A stretch of DNA of 64,000 nt from Lepidostoma basale (lineage: Eukaryota; Arthropoda; Insecta; Trichoptera; Lepidostomatidae), in NCBI GenBank assembly GCA_022606425.2, contig JAHDVF020000516.1, positions 62,001-126,000 of the forward strand. The letters are read 5' to 3'. The notes under the pieces are model-generated. The model was not told the DNA's origin. It did no database searches and was given only the letters and a program-made list of their open reading frames with translations. Positions 42,501 through 52,920 of this stretch are shown here, one piece after another. Positions within the stretch are counted from its first letter, which is position 1, and every line of letters begins with the position of its first letter. A program made the position numbers and the translations under genes.

Positions 42501-42569
42501 AATATAAACTAACCAAAATTTATTACAAAATGAATTCATGAACCTTGGAACATATATGCATAACCTACG

Positions 42570-43249
42570 TTAAAAAAAATAATAATGTGTATTTGCAACC
42601 AAGGGGGACCCAGACCACATTTAAGCTGTGCTACTCTCCCTCGATGCCCCGCCGTACACACATAGCAATTCAACAGGATTTTATGAATAGAAGTTCTGGG
42701 TCGAGGGTGATTAATAACTCTAAAGGTTTAGTAAAGGAAAATTTCATATTAAAAAACCAAAACAAATGGCCAATGACACACAAGTAGAAAAAAAAATGTA
42801 CACAATGCAATTTTTTAAAAAATATCGACTTTTATGATGATACGGAAGATATGACAAAATAATGAAAAGGTAAAACATTAACTTTTATGACCTGATACAA
42901 AATAAAAGGTCAAAGTAGTTACAAATATAAATTTTGATTTGCCACAAACAAAGATCTTTACAAATAGAGACATTTTGGTAATATGTACAATATGGCAAGT
43001 ACCAAAAAATTAAAGAAACCGGATGGTATACATGTTGGCGAGCAAATAGGAGACGAATACTAATGTAAATGATGTTTATAATCTATGTAAAATAAAATAA
43101 AAACAAGGAGATGCTTTTTAAAAATAGGAAGAATCTTACAAAACATGTCTAATACTTGTGTTTATAATTGTGATAATAATTGTAAATATTCTTATAATTG
43201 TGTTTGTTTAGCTGGTTAGATACATTCAGGTACTTGCTCTATTGTATTA
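42570..43249. other. AT-rich, unassigned
   Basis: An 80-residue frame (42545-42784) shows no domain. The stretch may be the body of a Penelope-type copy but has no motif to prove it. Confidence 0.2.
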
Positions 43250-43361
43250 CTAACCAACTAACTAACTAACCATCACGCCGTCTCCCCGAAAGGGTAGGCA
43301 GAAAAAATGGACTGTCACACTTTTACTGATGCGGCACTCCATCCTTCTCTTTTCGCTCCAT
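43250..43361 (-). mobile_element. SINE-2, 5' truncated
   Basis: Inverted tail CAACTAACTAACTAACC, LINE-A-like end, then the TGATGCGGCACTCCATCC and CTTCTCTTTTCGC words of the SINE-2 core. Confidence 0.6.
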
Positions 43362-43689
43362 ATTTTGTATTACCAATTTGTATATAATACATATTTACTA
43401 TATCGATACTTATTTGGCGAAAGGTCCCAACTGCTTTTTTATGAATTTTACAGGAGAGCAAAAGTAAGATTTTAACATTATTTTGATTATTTATAAAAAT
43501 GTTATTTTTGTTCCAAAATTGTTTATTTCAAATGTCAATTTTCGATGCATAACGTTATCTACAAGATGTATTAGTAACTAAATTTAAAAACATATATACA
43601 TATATTTATTTAAAAAAAATAGGGGTTGAATGCAATTGTGCATAAAATAAAATACAAAAAAATATGTAAAAAAAAAGTACAGCTCTAAC

Positions 43690-44752
43690 GTTTTGACAAA
43701 ACATAAAGTGTGCAAAAATGATACTGATGGTATATTACACTCTAAATCTTCTGAAAACGAAATGAAGTGTGGGGTCCCCCAAGGATCAGTTCTTGGGCCA
43801 TTGCTCCTCCTTTTGTACATACATAATATTGATAAAGTCATCCAGGCAGAGGGATTTGAATCATTTGGTTATGCAGATGACCGTTTAATCTATAAATTGT
43901 GCGATTTCGACGAGAAAGACAAAACAAGGGCTGATACTGTGCGATGTATTGATAGAGTTTCAGAATGGATGGCCGAGAATAAACTTAAAATAAATCCCAC
44001 AAAAACAGAACTCATGTGGGTGGCCTCTCCTCGGCGACAACATCTTCTGGATTCTGAACCTTTGAAAATAGGAGGGATAGAAATACTTCCTTCAAAGAGT
44101 TTAAAGTTTCTAGGTGTTCATTTAGATGGCAATCTGTCTTACAATACGCACATATCAGGGCTTGTTAAGTCTGGTTTCTTCCAACTGAGACAGCTAAAGC
44201 ACATACGGAGATGTTTACCTGTTGGTGAAGCTAGGACCCTCGTAAATTCTTTTGTTATGTCACGGTTAGATTATTGCAACGGAATGTACGCTGGATTGCC
44301 AAATAATCAATTAAGCAGAATACAAAGCGTATTTAATGCTGCTGCCCGATTGATTATGGGGCAACAAAAATACTGTCATATCACGCCGCTCCTGAAGGAC
44401 CTTCATTGGCTTCAAATCCGAGAACGAGTAAAATATAAATTGTGTTTGACAGTGTTTAAGGCTCGACACCAGAGAGCGCCAGCGTATATATCGGACCTTT
44501 GCGTGACACCCATGCCAACGGAAAGGCAACGTTCACTCCAATCAGTAGAAACAAGTGCAAACAACATAGCGATTCCAGTCCAGAGCCAGTAAAGCATGTT
44601 TCTATGATCGTGCTTTCAGCGTTGCGGGTCCGTTGGCGTGGAATAGCCTCCATGTTAGTATTAAGTATGAGGATAGTGACGTTAAATTTAAGAAACATCT
44701 GAAAACTGCACTGTTCGGTCAGTCGTTTCCTAGTGCGCCCTCGGAGTAATTG
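43690..44752 (+). mobile_element. LINE-G (CR1/L2-like), RT palm to C-terminus
   Basis: Open for about 299 residues: CGVPQGSVLGPLLLLLYI (motif B), FGYADDRLIYK (motif C with both Asp present), WMAENKLKINPTKTELMWV, SKSLKFLGVHLDGNLSYNTH, SRLDYCNGMYAGLPNNQLSR, then ITPLLKDLHWLQIRERVKYK and LCLTVFKARHQRAPAYISDL. A frameshift at about 44580 leads into AFSVAGPLAWNSL and FKKHLKTALFGQ, with a stop at 44747-44749. The 5' part, including the endonuclease, is missing. It is the best-kept LINE of its family here. Confidence 0.85.
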
Positions 44753-44867
44753 ATTTTACAAAACGGCGCACTTAAAATACAAATCATCAAAATAATAAAT
44801 AAATACACTCAATTTCACAAAAACGCATCTGGGAACTTTTGCCGAATAAGTACCGATATACTCGTAT

Positions 44868-44975
44868 GCGTGGAAGATGTCTCATTTCATCCTTTTTCTG
44901 CTGTTTCCATGCCTTATATCCGTACAAAAGAGTCTTTACGAAAACACCATAATGCACTGCTATCTTAGTTTTCTA
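44868..44975 (-). mobile_element. LINE-A short fragment
   Basis: Inverted remnant of the AVHYGVFVKTLLYGYKAWKQ block, about 100 bp. Confidence 0.55.
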
Positions 44976-45607
44976 TTGTTAACGCCATTTCTAAATTATA
45001 AAAAAAACGTTTTTTTTTTACATTTGTCACAATTATATATTGATTTCCTTATTTTCGTCTATTGTGAAAAGTGTTGGCAAAAGTCAATGAATAGAAAAAA
45101 AAGTAATATATCCCTTGCAAATCTCATCCTAGCAATTTGGATGTTATAGGCACATAAAAAGGATTTACTAAAATGCAACATTATTGGAATCGATGCCGGA
45201 TTCAATATTGGATCAAGGGAAGACTTTATTGGTCGAATTTCAGTCTTAGTGAAATATTACTTTGAGCCATATTGCGCACAGTAAAAAATTTACTTCTCAG
45301 ACTTTCGATATCAGTGAAAGTCCTAGACTCTATTTCAATATCACTTTCAAAATTGTGTTCCGATAATTCAATATGGAACAAACGGTTTATCCGAAATTTA
45401 GCTTGCTGGTTTCATGCTAACCATTGAAGAATTGACTCCGATTGATAGTCGTTAAGCAAGGTGCCTTATCAGATGGATTGACGTAGAAGCTGTGGTTTTT
45501 GCTATTTATTGAAGATACTTAATTAAATATTGATTGTACGAGTAGTTCCACAACACAAATCCATGTAACTGTAGTAAAGTATAACTAATATTTTATAATT
45601 TTGATAC
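44976..45607. other. AT-rich, unassigned
   Basis: Nothing recognised. Confidence 0.2.
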
Positions 45608-45690
45608 AATCGTCTAAGAGATCAAATTTCTTCTGCATTAATTCTGCTTTCATACTTCTTATGCCAGTTCCATGCTAAACTTCCATACTT
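45608..45690 (-). mobile_element. LINE-A short fragment
   Basis: Inverted YGSLAWNWHKKYESRINAEE and EIxSLRR blocks, about 80 bp. Confidence 0.55.
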
Positions 45691-45743
45691 CCATATTTTT
45701 TTACCAATATTTAAAAACAAAACAAACTTTTCTTCTATGCTCG

Positions 45744-46025
45744 TCATTCTTTGTGTTGAAGATGTTTTATTTGTCTTTTTTTATATACTTTGTATACACA
45801 ACACTATTAAAATTACATCATTCTTTGTGTTGAAGATGTTTTATTTGTCTTTTTTTATATACTTTGTATACACAACACTATTAAAATTACATATCAGACA
45901 TGTTTCGGACAACCAGTAATTCTTTTGTACCAGTAATATGTATCACTGAAGAAGGAATGGTTGTCCGAAACATGTCTGATATGTAATTTTAATAGTGTTG
46001 TATATACAAAGTGTATAAAAAAAAA
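45744..46025. repeat. Inverted repeat with an internal 75 bp tandem duplication
   Basis: Units 45744-45818 and 45819-45893 are identical copies of CATTCTTTGTGTTGAAGATG... ending AAAATTACAT. The right arm (ATGTAATTTTAATAGTGTTG) mirrors the second unit around the motif at 45941-45981. Confidence 0.8.
45941..45981 (+). ncRNA. Hammerhead-like motif
   Basis: Stem I TATCA with TGATA; core CTGAAGA (45946-45952); one extra A; GGA/TCC stem II; GAAAC (45967-45971); ACATGT; C. Confidence 0.6.
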
Positions 46026-46069
46026 CAAAAAAACAAACAAAGTAAACTATTTAAGTATTTTGAGATCAC

Positions 46070-46260
46070 ATGATTGATTATAATAAGATTTTCTTACTTT
46101 ACACGAATGAAAACGTCTGTTTTCTAGACTGACATGTTTCGCCTTGAAAATGAATTATTAAGTCTTGATAATATTTTATTTAAAAAAAGAGATAATAAGG
46201 AGAAACATATCATTCCCATTTAAAATAATAAAACAACTTATTGAACGCTAAGGCATTAAC
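46070..46260 (-). repeat. Penelope-type repeat, degraded
   Basis: ACGAATGAAAACGTCTGTTT, CTGACATGTTTCGCCTTGAA and a facing GGAGAAACATATCATTCCC. Confidence 0.45.
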
Positions 46261-46297
46261 ACTGTGGAATTCCATAGTTATATATTTAGGATAACTT

Positions 46298-46432
46298 CCC
46301 ATCACACCGCGTCTCCCGCGGGGCGAAAAGAGAAGGATGGAGTGCCTTTTCAGTTAAAGTGTGATAGTCTATTATTTCTGCCAACCCTTTCAGGGAGACG
46401 GCTTGATGGTATGTCAGTTAGTAAGTTATACT
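46298..46432 (+). mobile_element. SINE-2, 5' truncated
   Basis: CCCATCACACCGCGTCTCCC core, GGCGAAAAGAGAAGGATGG, then the LINE-A-like end and a degenerate TTAG tail. Confidence 0.6.
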
Positions 46433-46610
46433 TAGGAAATGGAAAATCCACTATTTAATAAAAAATATTAAAAAACACGACATGTTTCGGAGGATTATAT
46501 TTTTATATCTGAAGATGGAGGTATCCCCCGAAACATGTCATGTTTTAATAATATTTTTATTAAACAGTGGATTACACAAAGTTATTCAATTTCCTCAGTA
46601 TGAATATGTG
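46430..46610. repeat. Inverted repeat with hammerhead-like motif
   Basis: Outer arms ACTTAGGAAATGGAAAATCC and AATTTCCTCAGT. Same subfamily as 9212-9784 but shorter arms. Confidence 0.7.
46505..46543 (+). ncRNA. Hammerhead-like motif
   Basis: ATAT/ATGT stem I with one wobble; CTGAAGA (46509-46515); extra T; GGAGG/CCCCC; GAAAC; ACATGTC. Its inverted partner at 46473-46500 keeps only the GAAAC-ACATGTC half. Confidence 0.55.
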
Positions 46611-46739
46611 TAAGTATATAAATAATAAAACATCTAGAAAAGAGACATTTTATTCTTATTAATTATTTGATATTGAGTTCTAAGACATTGTTCAAGAAAC
46701 AATTTATAATAAGGTTTATATTGCGTTTTCATTACTTGC

Positions 46740-46990
46740 GATATCAAAGTGTTCATCTATTATCGAGGACAATAAGTTTCCCGACTAGATTCCTCTAAAA
46801 TACCCCCAGCGATGTTATCGGATCTGCGGAGAAAGAACATTCTGCCATCGGTAGACCCGCGGGAGATAAGAGGAAACGGAACCAACAAGAAAGGAACCGG
46901 TACGTCAGCTATTTGTTTTCAAACCGGAAGAGTTTCACCGGATATAAAACGGTTCGCAAGAGATTCCGGACGTATGTAAGACGATTTGTA
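46740..46990. other. Single-copy, G+C-richer island
   Basis: CCCCCAGCGATGTTATCGGA, AGACCCGCGGGAGATAAGAG and repeated ACCGG(A/T) words; no repeat match. Candidate regulatory sequence. Confidence 0.25.
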
Positions 46991-47282
46991 AGAACGCGAT
47001 GTATTGAATTGGGAAAACTTTAAGCTTGTTTGCGATTTGAGTTCGTTTATTTTTATAGAACTAACATCATGATATTTTATCTTAAAATATAACCCCTAAA
47101 TAAATATATCTAAGTATAATAAATACATTGATGTAAATAATAAATTTTAATTGAAGCAATTTGTACTGTTTGGGAGAAAATGGAAAGAGCTAGGGATTGA
47201 AGAGAGATGGCCAGGGACAGAAGACAGTAGAGGACTGTTGTGGAGGAAGCCAAGTCCCACACCGGGACTTTGGAAAGTTTCT

Positions 47283-47523
47283 TGTCTTCCTTTTGTCGAA
47301 CCATCACTAATGCGTTCCTGGTATTATGTTGTATGTGTATAATATCTTACCTGTACTCAATAGATGTTTTTAAACATTTATGCTGTTTAAAATGTCTTTT
47401 GAGTAAACAAACTGATTTGATTTGATTTGATTTGATTTGATTTGTTTTGATTCGATTCGATTCGATTCGATTCGATTCGATTCGATTCGATTCGATTTGA
47501 TTTGATTTTATTTGATTTGATTT
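47283..47523 (+). mobile_element. LINE-C 3' UTR with very long microsatellite tail
   Basis: TGTCGAACCATCACTAATGC to TTTTGAGTAAACAAACTGATT, then about 115 bp of (GATTT)n and (GATTC)n repeats. Upstream 47125-47282 is the C-terminal end of another LINE (VEEAKSHTGTL-type reading), so this copy is chimeric. Confidence 0.7.
47407..47523 (+). repeat. (GATTT)n / (GATTC)n microsatellite
   Basis: Pentamer run that switches from TTTGA to TTCGA and back to TTTGA; the expanded tail of a LINE-C copy. Confidence 0.95.
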
Positions 47524-47529
47524 TTACGT

Positions 47530-47735
47530 TTCGCGTATCTAAGGCATTATCAAATGTACCGAAAAATCACACGCGCCACATGGACATGGACACCACCAGA
47601 CTTCCCTATATTGCACTACGTAATCAGCCTCATGGGGCTCATCCTCAAGGACAGCTGGGAATCTATCTCACAGGAGGAGCAACACTCTGGAGTACAGACC
47701 GCATAGGTTTACGAGCAGAAAGTAGAATAATAAGA
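47530..47735 (+). mobile_element. LINE-B short 3' fragment
   Basis: HMDMDTTRLPYIALRNQPHG followed by a degenerate GRP-W block; directly after the LINE-C microsatellite tail. Confidence 0.55.
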
Positions 47736-48634
47736 ATTTATTGTTCTATTATTCAAATATTCGTATCTAACATATGAAATGTTTTATTTGTTCCAGGTTT
47801 GTGAAAAGCAGTTGTATTTACGTATTTGCTGAGCCGGAGGGAACTTTTTAAATGTGAGTTATTAGTTCATTTTCACTTGATATTAAATACTGTGCAAAAA
47901 TGGGGTTGCATCATTTTACTCTAAACTTTTCAGTACAAACAAGAGGTAAACGTAGACAGGTTTATGAGAAATTTTATCATACGATAAAAAGTTTGATAAT
48001 GAAAAATGGAGTCGTGCAGAAGTGTGCGATCCATTAGTAAGGAAACTTTTTAATAATGAATATTGCATACATTATTGCAGAGAACATATCGTCTGTGGTC
48101 CATTAATATTCACGGTAGAGGACGTAAATAAGTTTTCTATGATATTTCACAAAGTAAACATTAAGCTCGTGATTTTTTTTCCTCTCGTGACTTAGTTTTT
48201 TTGCAATGCTAATAAAACTTACTTAATATGCTCGATGTTTTTTTATTATTATTATATAAAATACTATTCGCTGTGTTAGCCTACAACAGAACAGTACATA
48301 AATATAAAACAATATTCTATAATAGTAAACTTTCGATATAAGATAAATAAACTGTTATTTTTTTCAACTCATTTCATGTACATAAATTAAATATAAAAAA
48401 AAACGTATTGTATAATAAAATATTTTAATTGGCGTAAAAAGCCAAAACTTTCTGATATTAATTTTATAAAAATAATTCGAAATAATAATAAGTCGAAAAT
48501 TTTTATTCTTGCCATAACATTCTCCCATTCAAAAGGAAATCTAAAGGACCTTAAGATATAAATGTCCATTTTCAATATTTTGTAATTAATCCGAATAAAA
48601 AAGACAGTTTTCATGAAGTTATATTTGATCTCAT
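47736..48634. other. AT-rich, unassigned
   Basis: No gene or clear repeat. Confidence 0.2.
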
Positions 48635-48832
48635 GGTTAAAATGTTGTATACAAGCAGTGCAGTGAGTGGAGAGAGAAGCCGTGAAAGACCAAATAAAAG
48701 CATGTCATGACCCATGCATGTGACGATGTATGAATGTGGATGAAGCTTGTGAGGTATGTAAGGACAGAACGGTATGGCAGTACATCCTATCTATCTATCC
48801 CTCCGTAGAAACGGCCTGATGGTTTAGTTAGT
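48635..48832 (+). mobile_element. LINE-A 3' fragment with degraded tail
   Basis: SERSRERPNKSMS, CMNVDEACEVCKDRTVWQ, then SIYPSVETA and TGATGGTTTAGTTAGTT. A LINE-D tail in the other orientation follows directly. Confidence 0.7.
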
Positions 48833-48833
48833 T

Positions 48834-49085
48834 CTTCTTCTTCTTCTTCACGTGCCGTATCAGGTCCCCCTGACGTTGGCAATCACTCCGGCGAAGGCTT
48901 CTCTATCTTGCGCAACCCGGAATAGCTCCTCCACATGTCTCATCCTGGTCCAGTCTCTTATGTTGCACAGCCAAGACGTTTGCTTTTTCCCAGGACCACG
49001 CTGCTCCTTAATTTTTCTTATCAGTTGGAACAAACTGTATTTATCTCCCCGCAGAATGTGACCCAGATATGAAATCTTACAGACC
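48834..49085 (-). mobile_element. LINE-D 3' end
   Basis: On the - strand: SYLGHILRGDKYSLFQLIRK, CNIRDWTRMRHVEELFRVAQ, DREAFAGVIANVRGT, then (GAA)n. Confidence 0.75.
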
Positions 49086-49089
49086 TTAA

Positions 49090-49614
49090 CGTCGGTTAGT
49101 TAGTTAGTTTAATGTGAAATACAAAATTTATTATTTTTTATTATTATACTTTACATGTTATAACAATAATTTGCCAAAAAGAGTTTATGGACTGTAATTG
49201 TCACACTAGGCATGGCCTGTATCGTGACAACTACATAAAATAGGATGTTAGTAGAATTGTTAGTAAAATGGCGGTTGTTAGTAATCTTATGCTAACATTA
49301 ATAATCGCACTATGATGATATAATTAAAATTACTAAATCTAAAAGAAAAAAATATTTTCTACGTCTAAGGTTGACCCCTTTATATATTTGGCTAGAAATT
49401 TAGCACGTTAAAATTTCTTAGTGTCGTTAATTGATTTAAGATTCTCAGGAAGACGATTGAAAATATAGGGCGCGCGGAATGAAAATTGCTTTTGGGCTAG
49501 AGCTGAGCGACAGCGAGGAACTTTAAAATTATGGTGAGAGGAATATCTTGTGGGACGGTTCTGTTGTGATCTCGAATTCGAAATTTTAAATTTCGAGAAT
49601 ATGGCTGAAATTTT
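49090..49614. other. Unassigned sequence
   Basis: Possibly the non-coding flank of an older insertion; nothing recognised. Confidence 0.2.
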
Positions 49615-49870
49615 GATGTCTTCTTCTTCTTCAGCCTGTATTGACCGTCCACTCCTGGACGTAGGCCTCCTCTCGCATTTTCCATTCTCTTATATTCTGA
49701 GCGATCCGCATCCAGGCACTTCTCGCACTTCTCCGGATATCGACGCGCCAACGCAACTGTGGGCACCCAACTCCACGCTTTGCCATCCTTGGCTACCAGT
49801 ACAGCAGTCGCCTTGTCCACTTTTCATCTGGATCGCGAGCGACATGTCCCGCCCATCGCCACTTGAGGGT
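49615..49870 (-). mobile_element. LINE-H (RTE-like) 3' end
   Basis: On the - strand: KWRWAGHVARDPDEKWTRRL, PQLRWRVDIRRSARSAWMRI, AQNIREWKMREEAYVQEWTV, stop, then (GAA)n. This matches the RTE-type tail (WAGHVAR, RW.DDI.R.AG..W.R.A..R). Confidence 0.75.
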
Positions 49871-50394
49871 TGAGGGTTGATGTAAAGTTATCGAATACTA
49901 AGAATTTGATATTCTTTGAACAACTTATGAAACAATGGGTGATTTTCATCACATCGCTGGTTTTTGTATGTTTTTTTTTTCAAATTTAGGAATACGACAA
50001 AATTTAGCTAAGAAAAAAATCAACGACAGTACGAATTCAAACCTCGGTTTAGTAATAGAAACTTTTGAACAATATCCATTTTCAATCTTAAAGTTTAAAT
50101 ATAAGTTTCTGCCGTAGTCCGTACACCGTAGTTTGACCACTATGATCATGTTCTCTTTGTACAATATTATTTTACGTGAAAGTTAAGGGAAGTTGCTCGG
50201 TTGGCGGCGAAGCCCGTATGGAAGACGAAAGAAACGTATGCGGGAAAATAATATAACGAGCCACTGGGAAAAGTTTTCCCTGTCAAATTGATGACGACAT
50301 AACATGGTTTAAGTTGTATATTCTATCGGACATAGAACATCGAGCAAATGACTACAATTTTAATTCAATTTATTGAATAATAATAAAATAAAAC
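49871..50394. other. Unassigned sequence
   Basis: Nothing recognised; 50185-50285 is slightly G+C-richer. Confidence 0.2.
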
Positions 50395-50426
50395 GATGTT
50401 TTTAACTACTTCCAGTTTTGTCTTTA

Positions 50427-50463
50427 TTTCGACAGCGACTGGTTTCGCCAGGTTCGCTGGCAT
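50427..50463 (-). ncRNA. Hammerhead-like 3' part, CCAG type
   Basis: CGATG followed by GCCAG/CTGGC hairpin, GAAAC, CAGTC, then GCTGTCG. The front of the core is missing. Confidence 0.35.
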
Positions 50464-50720
50464 CGGTATAATTTAGTTTACAAATATTTAACACAAACAA
50501 ATATTTAAAAAAAATCAGGTATATCGTTATATATAAATGGTAGATTTTGGTAGAAGTTCATTATAAATAATGAAAACATATAATTAATAATTGTTTTCAT
50601 AACGTATAGGTACTTAAGATAATTAAATGGTTTTACTGAAATCTCTTGATGGAAGTTCACTTTTAACAATAATTTCAACAAAACGATGTTTTTAACTACT
50701 TCTACTTTGTCTTTATTTCG

Positions 50721-50758
50721 ACAGCGACCGGTTTCGCCAGACTCGCTGGCATCGACAT
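50721..50758 (-). ncRNA. Hammerhead-like 3' part, ACCGGT type
   Basis: Same as 50427 but with intact ACCGGTC; the stem II hairpin is GCCAG with CTGGC (one mismatch). Confidence 0.35.
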
Positions 50759-51119
50759 ACTGGACCTGTCCACAAAAGTGGAAGTAGTTAAAAAACATCG
50801 TTTTATTATTATTTTAAATGAACTTTGTGGTTTAAGTTCTAAATGTCTAATCACAAGGTGAATGCTTCATATAATAAAAAAAATATAAATGTATTTATTT
50901 TCAATGTATAACATACCGGCCAAAGGTACAAAATATGAATAAGGCATTAAAACATTCCATTTATCACAAGAGGACAGCTCTAATAATAAAAACATCCCCT
51001 AAATATATAACCTCACGTTTTTCCGCATTCAAAATAAACATTACGTGGAATTCGACCGCCCCGTATATTTGCATGAGAATTACGTTCATTCCGAGGGTCC
51101 TTACGTTGAATAATAATTT

Positions 51120-51310
51120 CAGATAACAGAATTTCAGTGAGGGTAGTAACTAGCAACGCCGGGATTAATAGTTTTTCTCACACATGCAATAAGGGTAGGG
51201 TTACGTACAACCTTTAAATGGGAATGAAACCCAATTTAATCCCATAAAGCCTTCGGGGGTCCCTTTGACCTTTCTAGGGGATACAAAACCTCTCCTTAAA
51301 TCCCTGATTC
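51120..51310. other. Single-copy island with TTAATCC words
   Basis: GGGATTAATA, TTTAATCCC and AAATCCCTGATTCC recur within 150 bp, resembling K50 homeodomain sites (TAATCC). No repeat match. Confidence 0.25.
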
Positions 51311-51469
51311 CATAAAACAGAGTTATATGAAGCTAGCAACAACAATAAAAATCCATTGAACTGAAATTGTGAAATTGTTTTAGGTCCGTGAATACGTTTT
51401 TTTTGCAAATTTCTCTAAATCTCAAAGAAAACAATATGACACAATAAACTCCCTTGAATATTCGTTTTT

Positions 51470-51640
51470 CGTTAATTTTACCTTGGACAATTAGTTGCAA
51501 CACTTTGTATTTATCGTATCTCATAATGTGCCCGAAGTATTCAAGTTTCCTGCTTTGTGGTCTTGGCAATTTATTTTACTTTCTTCATTTGCTGCAGTAC
51601 TTCTGCGTTTGTGACTCATTCTGTCCGTGATATTTCAAAA
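51470..51640 (-). mobile_element. LINE-D fragment
   Basis: VTNAEVLQQMKKV, then RKLEYFGHIMRYDKYKVLQL and IVQGKI on the - strand, two frames. Confidence 0.65.
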
Positions 51641-51949
51641 TAAAACAATTTGTCGGTAAAAAATCAAAATCTTGGCTAGAAAACCTTTGGAAATGGTTCA
51701 GTTTGCAGCACAAGTGTAGAAATAGCCATGGTGCTGTCCAACTTTCGATAGAAGAGGAAAAAAAGAAGAAAAAATTACCTTTAAAATGAAGGCTTAAAAA
51801 AATGGAACCCAACATGGGAAGAAAAAATCACAAACATGAAATATTTTAATTTTATTAAAAGTTAAGACGTTACTCTAAAATTTCATTGTAATTGGGAAAA
51901 TATTAATCAAATAGTCCATTGTTTTGGCCGAAACACTATGATACCTTAA

Positions 51950-52145
51950 CATTTTTGACTGTTAAATTAAATAACTTTGTTTTATGTATCACAGAAGTAT
52001 TTTGATTCACAGATGTACTGTTTCGTCAACCTATGTTGACATCATCAGGTGATCCAATGGTTACATAGGTTGATGAAACAGCTGTCGCTTAAAACATATT
52101 ACAATTGTGATACATAAAACAAAGTTGTTTAATTTAACAGTTTAA
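51950..52145. repeat. Inverted repeat, ACAGCTGT subfamily
   Basis: Arms GTTAAATTAAATAACTTTGT and AAAGTTGTTTAATTTAACAG. The same arm precedes the GIY-YIG fragment at 32773. Confidence 0.75.
52008..52052 (-). ncRNA. Hammerhead-like motif with perfect core and stem II
   Basis: CTGATGA (52048 to 52042), extra T, six-pair stem II GTCAAC/GTTGAC with ATAG loop, GAAAC. The expected ACAGCTGTC is mutated to ACAGTACATC here, but the facing + half-copy at 52074-52090 has AACAGCTGTCGC. Confidence 0.5.
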
Positions 52146-52269
52146 AATAATTATTTATTCCTTTTCTATTGGATTAAGCAGTGTAAATAATTCTATTGCA
52201 TATTTTTTTTTAATTATTTTTAAATGTTCATTCATATTTGGTTGAAAATTATAATCACATATTAAATTA

Positions 52270-52600
52270 GTCTTCTTCTTCTCAAAATGTCATCTCAGAT
52301 TCCCCAGGCGTCGGCTATCACTCGGCCATAGACCTCTCTGTCCTGTGCTAGCCAGAACAACTCCCCCACCACCTAAATTCTAGTCCATTCTTTGATGGTA
52401 TTTAGGCAAGACATCTAGGGTCTTCTCACACCGCGTCTAACCTCAATCTTCTCTTTCATGATAAGGTGGAGCAGACTATATTTCTCGTTGCGGAGAATGT
52501 GTCCCAAATATGACCTGATCTTTCTACTCTAGCTCTATTTAACACCTCATTGTTGGTGACCATGTCAGTCCATTCTGCTCCGCAACATTCTGCGATGGAG
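52270..52600 (-). mobile_element. LINE-D 3' fragment
   Basis: TNNEVLNRARV, GHILRNEKYSLLHLIMKEKI, NTIKEWTRI, then VGELFWLAQDREVYGRVIAD, ending with (GAA)n. Confidence 0.7.
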
Positions 52601-52689
52601 ATATTAAACTATTGAAAATATTATATTTTTCAAGGATACTCAATTTCCATAAAATTGCCAAAATAATTCTAACTCCCGGCATGTTTTAA

Positions 52690-52920
52690 TTCAATTATCG
52701 CGCTTAAGCTATGGAAAAATATTTAAAAAACCTCCCTCGCATAAATCTCTCTACTTTGCATCAAATTTCATCAGCATGGGAAGGCATTTAAGGGGATATT
52801 TAAAGAATCGATCGATTCGGATGTACCCGTATCCGGCGAAGGTTTTATCCTATTTCCGGTTCCGTTCCAGTGTTCCCGGAAAACTGGTGGATTATCCGGT
52901 TTCAAAAGTAGCGTGTCGCT
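52690..52920. other. Single-copy island
   Basis: AATCGATCGATTCGG, TTCCGGTTCCGTTCCAG and similar; no repeat match or frame. Confidence 0.25.

Larger units (their letters stand above)
42094..42568 (-). repeat. Direct pair of Penelope-type repeats
   Basis: Two head-to-tail units (42094-42300 and 42366-42568) share TTATTCCATNNCTTGACGAT, CACAGTATTTTCNACNTTGAG and GAACCTTGGAACATATATG. The tandem arrangement resembles Penelope pseudo-LTRs. Confidence 0.65.
50395..50810. repeat. Penelope-type repeats, ACCGGT subfamily
   Basis: AAAACGATGTTTTTAACTAC occurs at 50391 and 50682 and inverted at 50786-50805. Another copy of the tail is at 60985-61010. Confidence 0.65.

Noticed and set aside
49550..49873. 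107-codon + strand frame
   Set aside because: Shadow of the RTE-like LINE-H C-terminus, whose - strand reading has recognisable motifs.
50427..50758. Intact hammerhead ribozymes at the CCAG-type motifs
   Set aside because: Stem II, GAAAC and the palindrome are present, but the CUGANGA box is largely missing, so they are listed only as partial motifs.
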